Shown one piece after another: positions 35,573 to 44,862 of a stretch of DNA of 64,000 nucleotides. The stretch is from assembly GCA_944321685.1 (NCBI GenBank), contig CALUMH010000047.1, forward strand, positions 40,391 through 104,390, written 5' to 3'. Each line of letters opens with the position of its first letter. Positions within the stretch are counted from its first letter, which is position 1. The position numbers and the translations under genes were made by a program. Source of the stretch: an uncultured Muribaculaceae bacterium (GTDB taxonomy: Bacteria > Bacteroidota > Bacteroidia > Bacteroidales > Muribaculaceae). The notes beneath the pieces are model-generated. The model made no database searches. It was not told the DNA's origin and saw only the letters and a program-made list of their open reading frames with translations.

Positions 35573-36130
35573 ATGGATATTGTATCTCGCATAAAAACTT
35601 TTTTAAGTGAATATCGAATCGCAAATTCACAATTTGCAGATAAGTGTGACATACCGCGCCCTACGATCTCTCAGTTGCTTAATGGGCGAAACAAAAAGGT
35701 CAGTGATGAGGTAATATCTAAAATCCATTCTGCTTATCCAAGTTTGTCTATAATGTGGCTGTTATTTGGGGAAGAACCAATGTTGCTTGCCCCGATGGAA
35801 ACCAATGAAACCGATAGGGATAATAACCAATTGCAATTTACCGAAGATAGTGATGATAATTTGTTCCCTTCTGCCGATAATGAATTTCCAGCCTCTAAAG
35901 AAGAAAGCAACCGCATTGTATTTGACACGGATATGTCTGCCGAAAAAAATATTGTCGATAAACCTATCGATGATGTTGATTTTTCAAGAACATTGGAAAC
36001 TTTTGTGAAGAATGCCCGGACAAAAAGCCAATATACCGATAATACTTCCACTGATAAGAACAAACACATTGTGAACGTTATGGTATTTTATTCCGACAAC
36101 AGTTTCGAGTCATTTATTCCGAGTCGTTGA
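35573..36130 (+). CDS. XRE-type helix-turn-helix transcriptional regulator
   Basis: 185 residues from ATG 35573 (MDIVSRIKTFLSEYRIANSQ). The N-terminal HTH (about 5-62) shows SQFADKCDIPRPTISQLLNG as the DNA-recognition region and a YPSLSIMWLLFGEEPM tail typical of the Bacteroidales XRE group. The rest (about 70-185) is acidic and low in predicted structure, with no ligand domain I recognise. It stands between a 1-kb AT-rich gap and pyrK. The target genes are unknown. Confidence 0.82.
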   Translation: MDIVSRIKTFLSEYRIANSQFADKCDIPRPTISQLLNGRNKKVSDEVISKIHSAYPSLSIMWLLFGEEPMLLAPMETNETDRDNNQLQFTEDSDDNLFPSADNEFPASKEESNRIVFDTDMSAEKNIVDKPIDDVDFSRTLETFVKNARTKSQYTDNTSTDKNKHIVNVMVFYSDNSFESFIPSR

Positions 36131-36151
36131 AATATTTATGTAGTACAGTAG

Positions 36152-36182
36152 TTGTTTTTGATGTGTAAATTCAGTAGTTTTG
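36152..36182 (+). promoter_or_regulatory. Promoter of pyrK-pyrD
   Basis: TTG at 36152-36154 and TAGTTTTG at 36175-36182, 20 bp apart, 20 nt before the pyrK ATG. Confidence 0.55.
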
Positions 36183-36202
36183 TATAAAATCTTTTTAAAG
36201 AA

Positions 36203-36973
36203 ATGAAGAAATACATCAAGAATTTTGAAGTGAAAGCCAATTTGCACTTGAATGAATTGTATTCGGTGTTAAAACTGACACCCGTCGATGGCTTGATGCC
36301 CGATATGTATCCGGGGCAATTTGTCCAGGTGCTGATAGAAAATAGCGGTCATACGTATTTGCGACGCCCGATATCAATAAATTTTCTTGACAAGGAGAAA
36401 AATGAATTATGGCTGCTTGTCCGTGGTGCAGGAGAGGGAACAAAAAGTCTTTTGCGTATTGATGTCGGTAGTATATTGAATTTGGTCCTTCCGTTAGGCA
36501 AAGGATTCAGTCTTAAATCGGAACGTGCATTGCTTGTGGGCGGTGGCGTTGGTGTTGCACCGCTGTTGTTACTTGGAAAAACATTGAACGAACACGGTAC
36601 CGATGTTTCATTCTTGTTAGGTGCACGTAGTGGGGCCGATTTGCTTCTTGTTGACGAGTTTGCCAAATATGGAACGGTTTTCCTGTCAACCGAAGATGGT
36701 AGCATTGGAGAAGAAGGGCTTGTAACCTGCAACAGTGCCATGCAATCAGATTTTGATATAATTCAATGTTGTGGGCCGCTTCCCATGATGAAGGCGGTAG
36801 CAAAAATAGCCCGTAGGCGTGGAATTGAATGTGAAGTGTCGCTCGAGAACATGATGGCTTGTGGCCTTGGAGCCTGTTTATGCTGTGTGGAAGATACTGT
36901 ATCTGATGGGAACGTATGTGTATGTAAAGAGGGTCCGGTGTTTAATATAAATGAACTAAAATGGCAGATTTAA
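36203..36973 (+). CDS. pyrK: Dihydroorotate dehydrogenase electron-transfer subunit
   Basis: 256 residues of the ferredoxin-reductase fold: an FAD-binding part ([11 protein letters not shown]), an NAD-binding [12 protein letters not shown], and a C-terminal [2Fe-2S] cluster site (CGLGACLCC, then a cysteine in [10 protein letters not shown]). PyrK passes electrons from PyrD to NAD+. The 3' end overlaps pyrD by 13 bases. It is paralogous to the NfnA-like protein at 42516-43304. Confidence 0.95.
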   Translation: MKKYIKNFEVKANLHLNELYSVLKLTPVDGLMPDMYPGQFVQVLIENSGHTYLRRPISINFLDKEKNELWLLVRGAGEGTKSLLRIDVGSILNLVLPLGKGFSLKSERALLVGGGVGVAPLLLLGKTLNEHGTDVSFLLGARSGADLLLVDEFAKYGTVFLSTEDGSIGEEGLVTCNSAMQSDFDIIQCCGPLPMMKAVAKIARRRGIECEVSLENMMACGLGACLCCVEDTVSDGNVCVCKEGPVFNINELKWQI

Positions 36974-37869
36974 AAGTAAAAATAGGCAGTCTTGAATTAA
37001 AGAATCCTGTTTTGACTGCATCAGGAACATTCGGCTATGGAGAAGAGTATGCCGATTTTATCGACTTGTCCCAATTGGGCGGGTTCATTGTTAAAGGCAC
37101 AACGTTGCATCACCGTGAAGGAAATCCTTATCCGCGCATGGTTGAAACCCCGTCGGGTATGCTTAATGCTGTAGGATTACAAAATCATGGCGTTGATTAT
37201 TTTATCAATACCATATACCCTCGTATAAAGGATATCGACACGCAAATTATTGTGAATGTATCGGGAAGTTCTATTCCCGATTATGTGGCTGTGTGTGAAA
37301 AACTCATGCCGCTTGAAAAAATAAATGCAGTCGAAATCAATATTTCGTGCCCCAATGTGAAACAGGGCGGAATGGCTTTTGGTACCACGTGCATGGGGGC
37401 AGAAAGTGTGGTTAATGCCGTCCGTAAAGCTTATTCAAAGACGCTGATTGTGAAATTATCGCCCAATGTTACAAATATTGCAGATATTGCCCGCGCTGTG
37501 GAAGCAACCGGTGCCGATGCTGTTTCACTCGTCAATACATTCTTAGGGATGGCAATTAATACCGAAACCCGCAAACCATATCTTTCAACAATTACCGGAG
37601 GGTTATCGGGTGCCTGCATCAGACCTATTGCCGTGAGAATGGTGTGGCAGGTGGCCAATGTCGTTAAGATTCCTGTTGTGGGGCTGGGAGGCATCATGAA
37701 CGGACGTGATGCAATAGAATTTATGCTTGCCGGAGCAACGGCAATACAAGTCGGTACGGCTAATTTCATCGATCCTGCTATTACTATAAAAATAATAGAG
37801 TATATTGAAAATTACATGAATCGCCACAATGTCACCGACATAAAGGAACTCATAGGAGGTGTGCTTTAA
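36961..37869 (+). CDS. pyrD: Dihydroorotate dehydrogenase, class 1B catalytic subunit
   Basis: 302 residues, an FMN TIM barrel with [37 protein letters not shown] (Cys130 is the class 1B active-site base) and [19 protein letters not shown] at the phosphate-binding end. It oxidises dihydroorotate to orotate in pyrimidine synthesis. The overlapping pyrK confirms the NAD-dependent class 1B type. Confidence 0.97.
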   Translation: MADLKVKIGSLELKNPVLTASGTFGYGEEYADFIDLSQLGGFIVKGTTLHHREGNPYPRMVETPSGMLNAVGLQNHGVDYFINTIYPRIKDIDTQIIVNVSGSSIPDYVAVCEKLMPLEKINAVEINISCPNVKQGGMAFGTTCMGAESVVNAVRKAYSKTLIVKLSPNVTNIADIARAVEATGADAVSLVNTFLGMAINTETRKPYLSTITGGLSGACIRPIAVRMVWQVANVVKIPVVGLGGIMNGRDAIEFMLAGATAIQVGTANFIDPAITIKIIEYIENYMNRHNVTDIKELIGGVL

Positions 37870-37872
37870 ACC

Positions 37873-38361
37873 ATGATAAGAAAGGTGATGCCGACTGATG
37901 CCAAAGCCATAGCCGATATATACAATGAATATGTAGTTAATACCGACATTAGCTTTGAAGTTGTTCCGCTCAGTGAATTTGAAATGCGACGTCGCATCGA
38001 AGATATTACGGCTGACGGGTATCCATATTTAGTATATGAAGATAAAGAAGGAATTGTGGGTTACTGTTATGCGCATCGGTGGAAAGAACGTGCAGCATAT
38101 AATTATTGTGCCGAAACAACTGTATATTGTGCAATAGGACGCACCAAAAAAGGTATCGGCTTTAAGCTTATGCAATCTTTAATTGACGAATGCAAGGTAA
38201 AAGGTTATCATGCTCTTATTGCTTGTATCACAGCCGACAATGAAGCAAGCATATGTTTTCATCAGAAACTTGGTTTTCACAAAGTTTCTCATTTTGAAAA
38301 AGTTGGCATGAAACACGGTCGCCTGCTTGATGTAGTTGATTATGAATTGCTTCTCATTTAA
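37873..38361 (+). CDS. GNAT family N-acetyltransferase
   Basis: 162 residues of the phosphinothricin-acetyltransferase-like GNAT group: MIRKVMPTDAKAIADIYNEY at the start, WKERAAYNYCAETTVYC in the core and KKGIGFKLMQSLIDE as the acetyl-CoA loop (a variant of R/QxxGxG/A), with LGFHKVSHFEKVGMKHGR near the C-terminus. The acceptor is unknown; members acetylate amino acid analogues or antibiotics. Three bases separate it from pyrD. Confidence 0.88.
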   Translation: MIRKVMPTDAKAIADIYNEYVVNTDISFEVVPLSEFEMRRRIEDITADGYPYLVYEDKEGIVGYCYAHRWKERAAYNYCAETTVYCAIGRTKKGIGFKLMQSLIDECKVKGYHALIACITADNEASICFHQKLGFHKVSHFEKVGMKHGRLLDVVDYELLLI

Positions 38362-38382
38362 AGTAAATCTTACAATTGAGAG

Positions 38383-38413
38383 TTGGAGATTTCAAAAAAA
38401 TGTATTACCTTTG
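38383..38413 (+). promoter_or_regulatory. Promoter of tRNA-Leu
   Basis: TTG at 38383-38385 and TACCTTTG at 38406-38413, 20 bp apart, 12 bases before the tRNA 5' end. Confidence 0.65.
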
Positions 38414-38425
38414 CAACACTCTTTT

Positions 38426-38507
38426 GCGCATGTGGCGTAATTGGTAGCCGCGCCAGACTTAGGATCTGGTTCCGTGAGGAGTGGGGGTTCGAGTCCCTTC
38501 ATGCGCA
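38426..38507 (+). tRNA. tRNA-Leu (anticodon TAG)
   Basis: An 82-base class II tRNA with acceptor arms GCGCATG/CATGCGC, anticodon stem CCAGA/TCTGG around CTTAGGA (anticodon TAG, reading CTA/CTG), a short variable arm and T-arm GGGGGTTCGAGTCCCTT. The 3' CCA is not encoded. It reads the CTA codons used in the leu leader peptide. Confidence 0.95.
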
Positions 38508-38510
38508 CGC

Positions 38511-38545
38511 AAAGACGGGTGGCTTTATAATGGCCACCCGTCTTT
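38511..38545 (+). terminator. Terminator of tRNA-Leu
   Basis: A 13-bp perfect inverted repeat, AAAGACGGGTGGC (38511-38523) with GCCACCCGTCTTT (38533-38545), immediately after the tRNA. Confidence 0.85.
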
Positions 38546-38598
38546 ACGTTTCGTTTAAAATGTAATTGGGAGGTTTGAGAAATAGAAAAATAAAAAAC

Positions 38599-38630
38599 GA
38601 GGGCATTCTTGATTTTTAAGGAATGCCCTC
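38599..38630 (-). terminator. Terminator of the repeat-containing secreted protein gene
   Basis: GAGGGCATTC (38599-38608) with GAATGCCCTC (38621-38630), 28 bases after the stop codon at 38658 on the minus strand, followed by a T-rich stretch. Confidence 0.8.
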
Positions 38631-38657
38631 GCTAATTTTATTGTGTTATGTTACTGT

Positions 38658-41531
38658 TTACTTCACCATTACTTTAGTTGTGGCGTTTGCAATGCGCACA
38701 ATGTATATGCCGGATTCGATATCGATCATAGTACGGCTGTCAATATCAATACTTTTTACTAATTGACCGGTTATTCCATATATATCGGCTTTGCCTACAT
38801 AGCCGTTGATGGCTATTGCACCGATTGTGCCATATATGGCATTGTTATTGGCTGTAATATCATTAACCAAAGTGTGCTCAACCTTGTTACTTGTGAAAGT
38901 TACGGCAATGGGAAGGTTGCTGTCAACCCACAAGACATCTATCTTGAAATCAACTTTACCGTCAGCCGAAATTGTTCCATTGATGTCAACATTTGCTGTT
39001 ATTGTTCCATTCATCAATTTCATACCATCTGCTGCTCCCTTATAAGTAGTATTACCGTTTTCTTCAGTCATTGACACATTTTCTACGATAATGTCTCCAA
39101 GAGGAAGTAGTCCTTCGCCTAAAGAGATTTGGAAATCGGGTAAGGTGAATGTACAATTATTGTCTCCTGTTTGAAGAATTTCAATAACATCTTCTTGATT
39201 TTCGACAAGTAATTTATCTTCCATTTCCACATTCAAGTAACCAGTATATTCTTCTGTTTCATACACTTTATTGGTGGTGAATGTTACGAATATAGGAATG
39301 ACGGTTTCATCATTATGCCACTTGACATCTATTTTAAAATCAACCACATCATTTTCAATTGTTCCATTGACATTTAAATCTGCAATAATAGAACCTTGCA
39401 TAAATTGCATATTTTCAGCTTCCCCGGAATATGTCGATATCCCATTCTCGGTAGTGATTGTAACATTATCAACCACAATGTCACCAAGTTCCAAGTTCAT
39501 GGACGGCAAATTGAAATTTGACAATGTGAACTTGCATGTATTGTCTCCATAATTTGCGATTTGTATCTTTTTTGCTTCATTGGTTACCAATTGCATTTGA
39601 GTTTCACCTTCGCCCATTTTAATGTTTAAGAAACCTTCATGATTATTGGTTGAAGTAACGGTTTTGTTTGTGCTGAATGATACATTAATCGGGATAGGAG
39701 TACCACCGGGAGCATTGGTCCAAGTAACGTCTATTTTAAAATCAACGTTGTCTTCGGCATCTATTGTACCGTTTATAATCACATCTGCTTCAATGGGTAG
39801 AACTCCCATTTTGAGATCCAAACCGGTAGCGGTTCCTTTGTATGTTACTATTCCGCCATTTTCTACCATCGTTACATCTTCAACAACTATATCCCCAAGT
39901 TGTTGTCCCGAGAAACAGAAATCAGGCAAAGTGAATTTACAAGTTCCATCACCATATTCGGCAATTTCTACTTTGGCCGAAATATTACCGGCTTCATTTA
40001 TGCATAAATAACCGGCATATTCTTTTTCTTCTTTAACTGTCTTAATCGATGAAAACGTTACATCTATATTTTGTAATAACGGACTTGGTGCATTAGTCCA
40101 TACAACACTTATCTTGAAATCAACATTATTGTCGGCTGTTATATTTCCTTCAATTGAAACATTAGCAATTATTGCACCATTTCCAAGTTCCAAACCTTCC
40201 ACATTACCAGTATATGCAGTACCATTTTCATCTGTTGCCATAGTAACATCTTCAACCACTATGTCACCCATCGGGCTGCCTTGGAAATTAAAATCAGGCA
40301 ACAGGAACGTACATTTTTTATTTTCTTCTACTACATCAATTTGTACTGTTGTAGGTTGATTGTATGCCAACGTATTACCCATCATTGCTATATTTAGATA
40401 TCCCGGATAGGTGTTTGTGGAAATCGGATCTTTATAGATGATGGTGTAAACGTGTTCTGTTTTGCCGTCGATGTCTTCACCACCTTGGTTGGTTACTGTG
40501 ATGGTAACGGTTTTGGATTCGGTGTTCAAGGTTACTTTGGTTTCAGCGAAATTTCCTTTGGTAGTAGCTACTACGTCATCTTCCGATTCCGGCATAGTGC
40601 CTACAACTTCATAACTATATTCACCTTCAACAAGATTTATTTTGCGACCACCAATTGAAAGTTTGCTAAGGGTAGAGTAGTACACAAATGAAACGTCATC
40701 TACATTAAGATAGTTGCCTTCACCGATATTTGCCCGGTCGTCAAAATAATTGGCAGCAGAAATTATAATGTTTAATTTTTCAGGCTTAACTGTCGTCGTT
40801 TTGTAGTCAATGTCAAATACAAATTGTTTCCAGTCTTCAAAATCTCCTTCAATAAGATTTTTTGATTGTGAAACCAATTCAAAACCTTCTGATTTCGTGA
40901 CACCTTCTGTAATCATGCCAAGCACGTCTCTATCACGATTAATCATTGTTGTAGCCTGAACAGAACCAAATCCAACTTTTACTGAAGATGACGTTTCGCC
41001 TTTCCATGAATACAATATTACTGATGCTTTTTCTTCGGTATTAATTTTTCCATTAGTTGCTTCTGTAGAATGTGTACGCTTTATCCATAACGATATGGCA
41101 TCAGGACGATATGTAAACTCTATGCCACCATATGAACCTCCGTCGCTTTTCTCTATTTCTATGTTACCATAATTCCACGCAGACCCTAATGTTATATATG
41201 CAGGTGCCGTTGCCCCAAATTTACCAATACCACAATATTTATTAGTAAGATCTACGGAATAGGTATTGGCATTAGTGGAAGTACGATCTTTGATATTTTG
41301 AGAAACCAAGTAAAATGACATTATTGATTGATGTACATTTGATGCAGACCAACCGGTAGGTTGATTTCCAACTACAGTGTTCCCTCCGTTGGGTTTACAT
41401 TCCGGCCATAAGCCGTCAAATGAACCAATATCTTTAGTGGTAATCTCAGGATTGGCAACCGGAAGTTGCTGAGCCGAGGCTATACCTGCTGCAGCAAGAG
41501 CCACGGCAATTAGGGTGTAAATTTTTTTCAT
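38658..41531 (-). CDS. Large secreted protein: PCMD-like N-terminus, four calycin-like repeats and a T9SS sorting-like C-terminus
   Basis: 957 residues. A signal peptide (1-20) ending in SAQQ is followed by a PCMD-like domain (about 25-285; SFDGLWPECKPNGG, PTGWSASNV). A linker with beta character (290-370) leads to four imperfect repeats of about 120-127 residues at 375-496, 505-624, 630-755 and 761-884. Each carries a GDIVVEDVTM-like and a DFKIDVxW-like motif, as in calycin/lipocalin-like Bacteroidetes domains. The C-terminus (about 895-957) ends GKADIYGITGQLVKSIDI...GIYIVRIANA, a T9SS type A sorting pattern. Probably a surface ligand-binding protein; the ligand is unknown. It is monocistronic. 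Confidence 0.85.
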   Translation of the reverse strand: MKKIYTLIAVALAAAGIASAQQLPVANPEITTKDIGSFDGLWPECKPNGGNTVVGNQPTGWSASNVHQSIMSFYLVSQNIKDRTSTNANTYSVDLTNKYCGIGKFGATAPAYITLGSAWNYGNIEIEKSDGGSYGGIEFTYRPDAISLWIKRTHSTEATNGKINTEEKASVILYSWKGETSSSVKVGFGSVQATTMINRDRDVLGMITEGVTKSEGFELVSQSKNLIEGDFEDWKQFVFDIDYKTTTVKPEKLNIIISAANYFDDRANIGEGNYLNVDDVSFVYYSTLSKLSIGGRKINLVEGEYSYEVVGTMPESEDDVVATTKGNFAETKVTLNTESKTVTITVTNQGGEDIDGKTEHVYTIIYKDPISTNTYPGYLNIAMMGNTLAYNQPTTVQIDVVEENKKCTFLLPDFNFQGSPMGDIVVEDVTMATDENGTAYTGNVEGLELGNGAIIANVSIEGNITADNNVDFKISVVWTNAPSPLLQNIDVTFSSIKTVKEEKEYAGYLCINEAGNISAKVEIAEYGDGTCKFTLPDFCFSGQQLGDIVVEDVTMVENGGIVTYKGTATGLDLKMGVLPIEADVIINGTIDAEDNVDFKIDVTWTNAPGGTPIPINVSFSTNKTVTSTNNHEGFLNIKMGEGETQMQLVTNEAKKIQIANYGDNTCKFTLSNFNLPSMNLELGDIVVDNVTITTENGISTYSGEAENMQFMQGSIIADLNVNGTIENDVVDFKIDVKWHNDETVIPIFVTFTTNKVYETEEYTGYLNVEMEDKLLVENQEDVIEILQTGDNNCTFTLPDFQISLGEGLLPLGDIIVENVSMTEENGNTTYKGAADGMKLMNGTITANVDINGTISADGKVDFKIDVLWVDSNLPIAVTFTSNKVEHTLVNDITANNNAIYGTIGAIAINGYVGKADIYGITGQLVKSIDIDSRTMIDIESGIYIVRIANATTKVMVK

Positions 41532-41619
41532 AATAAGTAATATGAGTTTATGAATAATTTAAGCATGAATGTGTGTATCAAAGCGTTGTTACATCATCAC
41601 ATTATTTGCAATATTGTGG

Positions 41620-41651
41620 CAAAAGTAGCAAAAAACTCGAGAAGGGACAAA
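41620..41651 (-). promoter_or_regulatory. Promoter of the repeat-containing secreted protein gene
   Basis: Minus strand TTTG (41651-41648) and TACTTTTG (41627-41620), 20 bp apart, about 90 nt upstream of the ATG at 41531. Confidence 0.7.
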
Positions 41652-42215
41652 TAGTTGCGGGTTATCACCAAAAAATGTTACAATAATACCATTTCATACA
41701 ATAATGCATTACGGGTTTTAATGAAAATAAATTTTTGAATAATCGATTACTAAGTATTTTTTTATTGCATCATATCTATACACAAGTTGTATCTTAGCTG
41801 TAGCAACATAAGACTCTAAGCGACTTCCAAAAGAAAGTTTTTCCATGTAAAAATTTCCCATTATAAAATTGCGCTATAATTGGCATTATGTTAAATAGGA
41901 TTTATGGAATATTTTATATTCCACTATCCTGAAGAATATTTCAAGCGTTTCTTGGAGGTCTTTTTCTTATATTCTATATTTTATGCCATATTTTGAATTT
42001 GCCTGTAATAAATTGCTTAAAAGCTACAATATCAGCCTTGACGACGTTATTTAATTCAGTTATTGTTCTTTTCTATAGATGATATGACTAATGTTGTTCA
42101 AGTTTTATCTTGTAAAAGTCAGAATTAACAGTCATAATCGGTAAGCAACGTAAAGGCTAAAATGATTAATAAACGTTCAGCAATCATTGCATTCTACTCT
42201 ACATAATCAGGACTG
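41652..42215. other. Intergenic region without a recognisable gene
   Basis: AT-rich sequence of about 560 bases with frequent stop codons on both strands. I see no coding frame, tRNA or clear repeat. Parts look like decayed coding sequence, but nothing is identifiable. Confidence 0.4.
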
Positions 42216-42216
42216 C

Positions 42217-42337
42217 GAATAAAACAAAATGCCCTCTGCCAGGCTGTGGCAAAAGGCATTGAATTGAAGTTTTTCATGGCATAATCGGTCGTAGCGATTA
42301 TATTTAGCAGCATTGTGATTTAGATACCGCAAATATA
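42217..42337 (-). ncRNA. Candidate small RNA, minus strand
   Basis: On the minus strand a TATATTTG -7 box (42337-42330) would start a transcript near 42322. About 60 nt later a 14-pair stem (42260-42247 with 42241-42228, including two G-U pairs, loop of 5) is followed by TTGTTTTATT. The stem is continuous only in the minus-strand RNA; on the plus strand the wobble positions become A-C mismatches. That polarity supports a minus-strand transcript. No reading frame of note lies inside and no -33 element was found, so this is a tentative orphan RNA of about 105 nt. Confidence 0.4.
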
Positions 42338-42481
42338 CACCAATGTATGAGCAAAAATCAGGCACTCCAGTGTTAAAACATGTAATTAGTGATAACGCTT
42401 ACGTTTGTGAATAGCACATTAATGTGTATTAAAAATACTTTTTATTGTCATCTTGATTTTTTACATATCCCAATTAATGGC

Positions 42482-42489
42482 TATTTTTG
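42482..42489 (+). promoter_or_regulatory. Candidate -7 box for nfnAB
   Basis: TATTTTTG, 26 nt upstream of the ATG at 42516. No -33 element fits. Confidence 0.45.
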
Positions 42490-42515
42490 TGAAAAAATAA
42501 GCAAAACATAAACAA

Positions 42516-43304
42516 ATGAATAAGATTATAAGCAAGGAGTATTTCTCCGACAAAGTAGTAAAACTCGTTGTTGAAGCTCCGCTAATAGCCAAGTCCCGCC
42601 GTGCCGGACATTTTGTGATAGTGCGATGCGGAGAACATGGCGAACGTATTCCGTTGACAATTGCACAAGCCGACGTAGAGAAAGGTACAATAACTTTGGT
42701 GGTTCAGCGTGTGGGTGTTTCAACTGAAAAAATATGTGCGCTTGAGCCGGGAGATTTTTTAACCGATGTCGTGGGTCCATTGGGGCAAGCTACGCAAATC
42801 AAAAATTATGGAACTGTAGTGTGTTGCGGCGGCGGCGTTGGTGTCGCTCCCCTGCTTCCTATTCTTACAGAATATAAAAAAGCAGGTAACCGAGTGATAA
42901 GCATTATAGCCGGACGTACCAAAGACCTTGTGATATTGGAAAAAGAAGTGCGTGAATATAGCGATGAAGTGATAATAATGACCGATGATGGTTCATACGG
43001 GCAAAAAGGTGTAATTACTGTAGGTCTTGAGCAAGTATTACAACGTGAAAAGGTGGATTATGTAATGACAATAGGTCCTGCCATAATGATGAAATTCGTG
43101 GCTTTACTTACAAAAAAATATAATGTTCCGACAGAGTGCTCATTAAACGCCATTATGGTTGATGGTACCGGAATGTGTGGTGCCTGCCGAGTATCGGTAG
43201 CAGGTAAAACACGGTTTGTGTGCGTGGAAGGCCCGGAATTTGACGCACATGAAGTTGACTTTGACGAACTTATGATGAGATTGAAATCGTATAACATAAA
43301 ATAA
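42516..43304 (+). CDS. nfnA: NfnA-like FAD/[2Fe-2S] subunit of ferredoxin:NADP+ oxidoreductase
   Basis: 262 residues with a ferredoxin-reductase fold: FAD-binding GERIPLTIAQAD, NAD-binding [18 protein letters not shown] and a C-terminal [2Fe-2S] site (TECSLNAIMVDGTGMCGACR, then VCVEGPEFDAH). In Nfn complexes this subunit handles NAD(H) and the large subunit NADP(H) and ferredoxin, with electron bifurcation. Older annotations call it a sulfide dehydrogenase or dihydroorotate dehydrogenase-like subunit. It lies 12 bases before nfnB. Confidence 0.88.
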   Translation: MNKIISKEYFSDKVVKLVVEAPLIAKSRRAGHFVIVRCGEHGERIPLTIAQADVEKGTITLVVQRVGVSTEKICALEPGDFLTDVVGPLGQATQIKNYGTVVCCGGGVGVAPLLPILTEYKKAGNRVISIIAGRTKDLVILEKEVREYSDEVIIMTDDGSYGQKGVITVGLEQVLQREKVDYVMTIGPAIMMKFVALLTKKYNVPTECSLNAIMVDGTGMCGACRVSVAGKTRFVCVEGPEFDAHEVDFDELMMRLKSYNIK

Positions 43305-43316
43305 TGAGGCACAAAA

Positions 43317-44783
43317 ATGGCAAATAATATATCAGAATCTCGTAACGACCAATGGCGTGACGAGTTGCGCCGCAGCATGACAGCAAAAGAGCGTATGGGC
43401 ATAGCACGTGTGAAAATGCCTGAGTTAAAGCCTGAATACCGCATTACTTGCAACGAGGAAGTTAATATGGGTATAACAGCCGAAATGGCAGTACAAGAAG
43501 CTCGGCGATGCCTTGATTGCCCTAATCCGCAATGCGTGACAGGGTGTCCGGTGGGCATCAACATTCCCAAATTCATCAAAAATATAGAGCGAGGTAATTT
43601 TGTCGAAGCCGCAACTACTCTCAAAGAGACAAGTGCCTTGCCTGCCGTATGTGGTCGTGTGTGTCCACAAGAGAAACAATGTGAAAGCAAATGCATTCAC
43701 CATAAAATGAAAAGCGAACCGGTAGCAATCGGCTATCTTGAACGTTTTGCTGCTGATTATGAACGAAACAGCGGTAGTACATCAAAACCGGAAGTGGCTC
43801 CTGCCAACGGCATCAAAGTGGCGGTTGTCGGTAGTGGGCCGGCAGCATTGTCTTTTGCCGGAGATATGGCAAAATTCGGATATGAAGTCACTGTTTACGA
43901 AGCTTTGCACGAAATAGGCGGCGTGCTGAAATATGGCATTCCTGAATTTCGTTTGCCAAATTCCATAGTAGATCACGAAATTGATGGGTTGCGTGCAATA
44001 GGTGTTAAGTTCGAGAAAGATATTATCATAGGAAAAACGCTCACATATGATGATTTACATGAAATGGGCTTTAAGGGTATTTTTGTTGCATCGGGAGCCG
44101 GATTGCCTCGTTTCATGAATATTCCTGGTGAAAACCTGAATGGTGTAATGTCGAGTAACGAATACTTGACTAGAATAAACCTGATGGGTGCAGGAAAAGC
44201 CGATTGGGATACACCTGTCCTGACAGGTAAAAATGTAGCTGTAATAGGAGGTGGAAACACTGCAATGGACTCGGTTCGTACAGCTCGACGAATGGGAGCC
44301 GAAAGAGCAATGCTTGTGTATCGACGGTCGGAAGAAGAAATGCCTGCCCGCGTCGAAGAGGTGAAACATGCCAAAGAAGAAGGAGTGGAATTTATGACGC
44401 TCCACAACCCTATAGAATATCGTGGAGACGATACGGGGCGAGTATGCCTGATGCGGGTACAAAAAATGCGTCTCGGAGAACCAGATGCTTCGGGACGTCG
44501 TTCTCCCGTTCCCATTGAAGGTGCAATTGAGGAAATTCCGGTAGATCTTGTAATTGTAAGTGTTGGCGTATCCCCCAATCCACTTGTTCCAAAATCGATA
44601 AGCGGTCTTGAAGTCAGTAACCGTAATACAATTGTAGTAGATGCCGAAACAATGCGTTCATCAATCAGCGACTTGTATGCAGGTGGCGATATTGTCAGAG
44701 GCGGAGCAACTGTAATTCTCGCCATGGGCGATGGACGACGAGCTGCCGAACATATGCACGCAGCACTCAGTAATAAGAGTTAA
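43317..44783 (+). CDS. nfnB: NfnB-like large subunit (annotated as NADPH-dependent glutamate synthase small chain)
   Basis: 488 residues. The N-terminal Fe-S region has CLDCPNPQCVTGCPVGI and CGRVCPQEKQCESKC. Two Rossmann motifs follow, VAVVGSGPAALSFAGDMAK for FAD and VAVIGGGNTAMDSVRTARR for NADPH, then the ATG-like GGDIVRGGATVILAMGDGRRAA. It resembles the GltB small subunit of glutamate synthase, but pairing with an NfnA-type protein rather than a GltA large chain favours the Nfn transhydrogenase assignment. Confidence 0.88.
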   Translation: MANNISESRNDQWRDELRRSMTAKERMGIARVKMPELKPEYRITCNEEVNMGITAEMAVQEARRCLDCPNPQCVTGCPVGINIPKFIKNIERGNFVEAATTLKETSALPAVCGRVCPQEKQCESKCIHHKMKSEPVAIGYLERFAADYERNSGSTSKPEVAPANGIKVAVVGSGPAALSFAGDMAKFGYEVTVYEALHEIGGVLKYGIPEFRLPNSIVDHEIDGLRAIGVKFEKDIIIGKTLTYDDLHEMGFKGIFVASGAGLPRFMNIPGENLNGVMSSNEYLTRINLMGAGKADWDTPVLTGKNVAVIGGGNTAMDSVRTARRMGAERAMLVYRRSEEEMPARVEEVKHAKEEGVEFMTLHNPIEYRGDDTGRVCLMRVQKMRLGEPDASGRRSPVPIEGAIEEIPVDLVIVSVGVSPNPLVPKSISGLEVSNRNTIVVDAETMRSSISDLYAGGDIVRGGATVILAMGDGRRAAEHMHAALSNKS

Positions 44784-44802
44784 GCAGTTGACAGATATAG
44801 AT

Positions 44803-44843
44803 AAAAGCGGAGAGCGCAAATAAATGGAACGCTCTCCGCTTTT
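44803..44843. terminator. Bidirectional terminator between nfnB and the GH3 gene
   Basis: A 14-bp perfect inverted repeat AAAAGCGGAGAGCG (44803-44816) / CGCTCTCCGCTTTT (44830-44843) lies between convergent genes, with A/T runs on both sides. Confidence 0.88.
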
Positions 44844-44862
44844 CAATTTTTGTTATCGATTA

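Noticed and set aside
41652..42215. Decayed transposase in the gap upstream of the secreted repeat protein
   Set aside because: Some stretches look degenerate, but no catalytic motif, inverted repeat ends or frame of any length can be shown.
43973..44725. A 250-residue minus-strand frame opposite nfnB
   Set aside because: It mirrors a conserved Rossmann-domain gene; its serine/threonine/proline/isoleucine-rich translation and lack of promoter mark it as a shadow.
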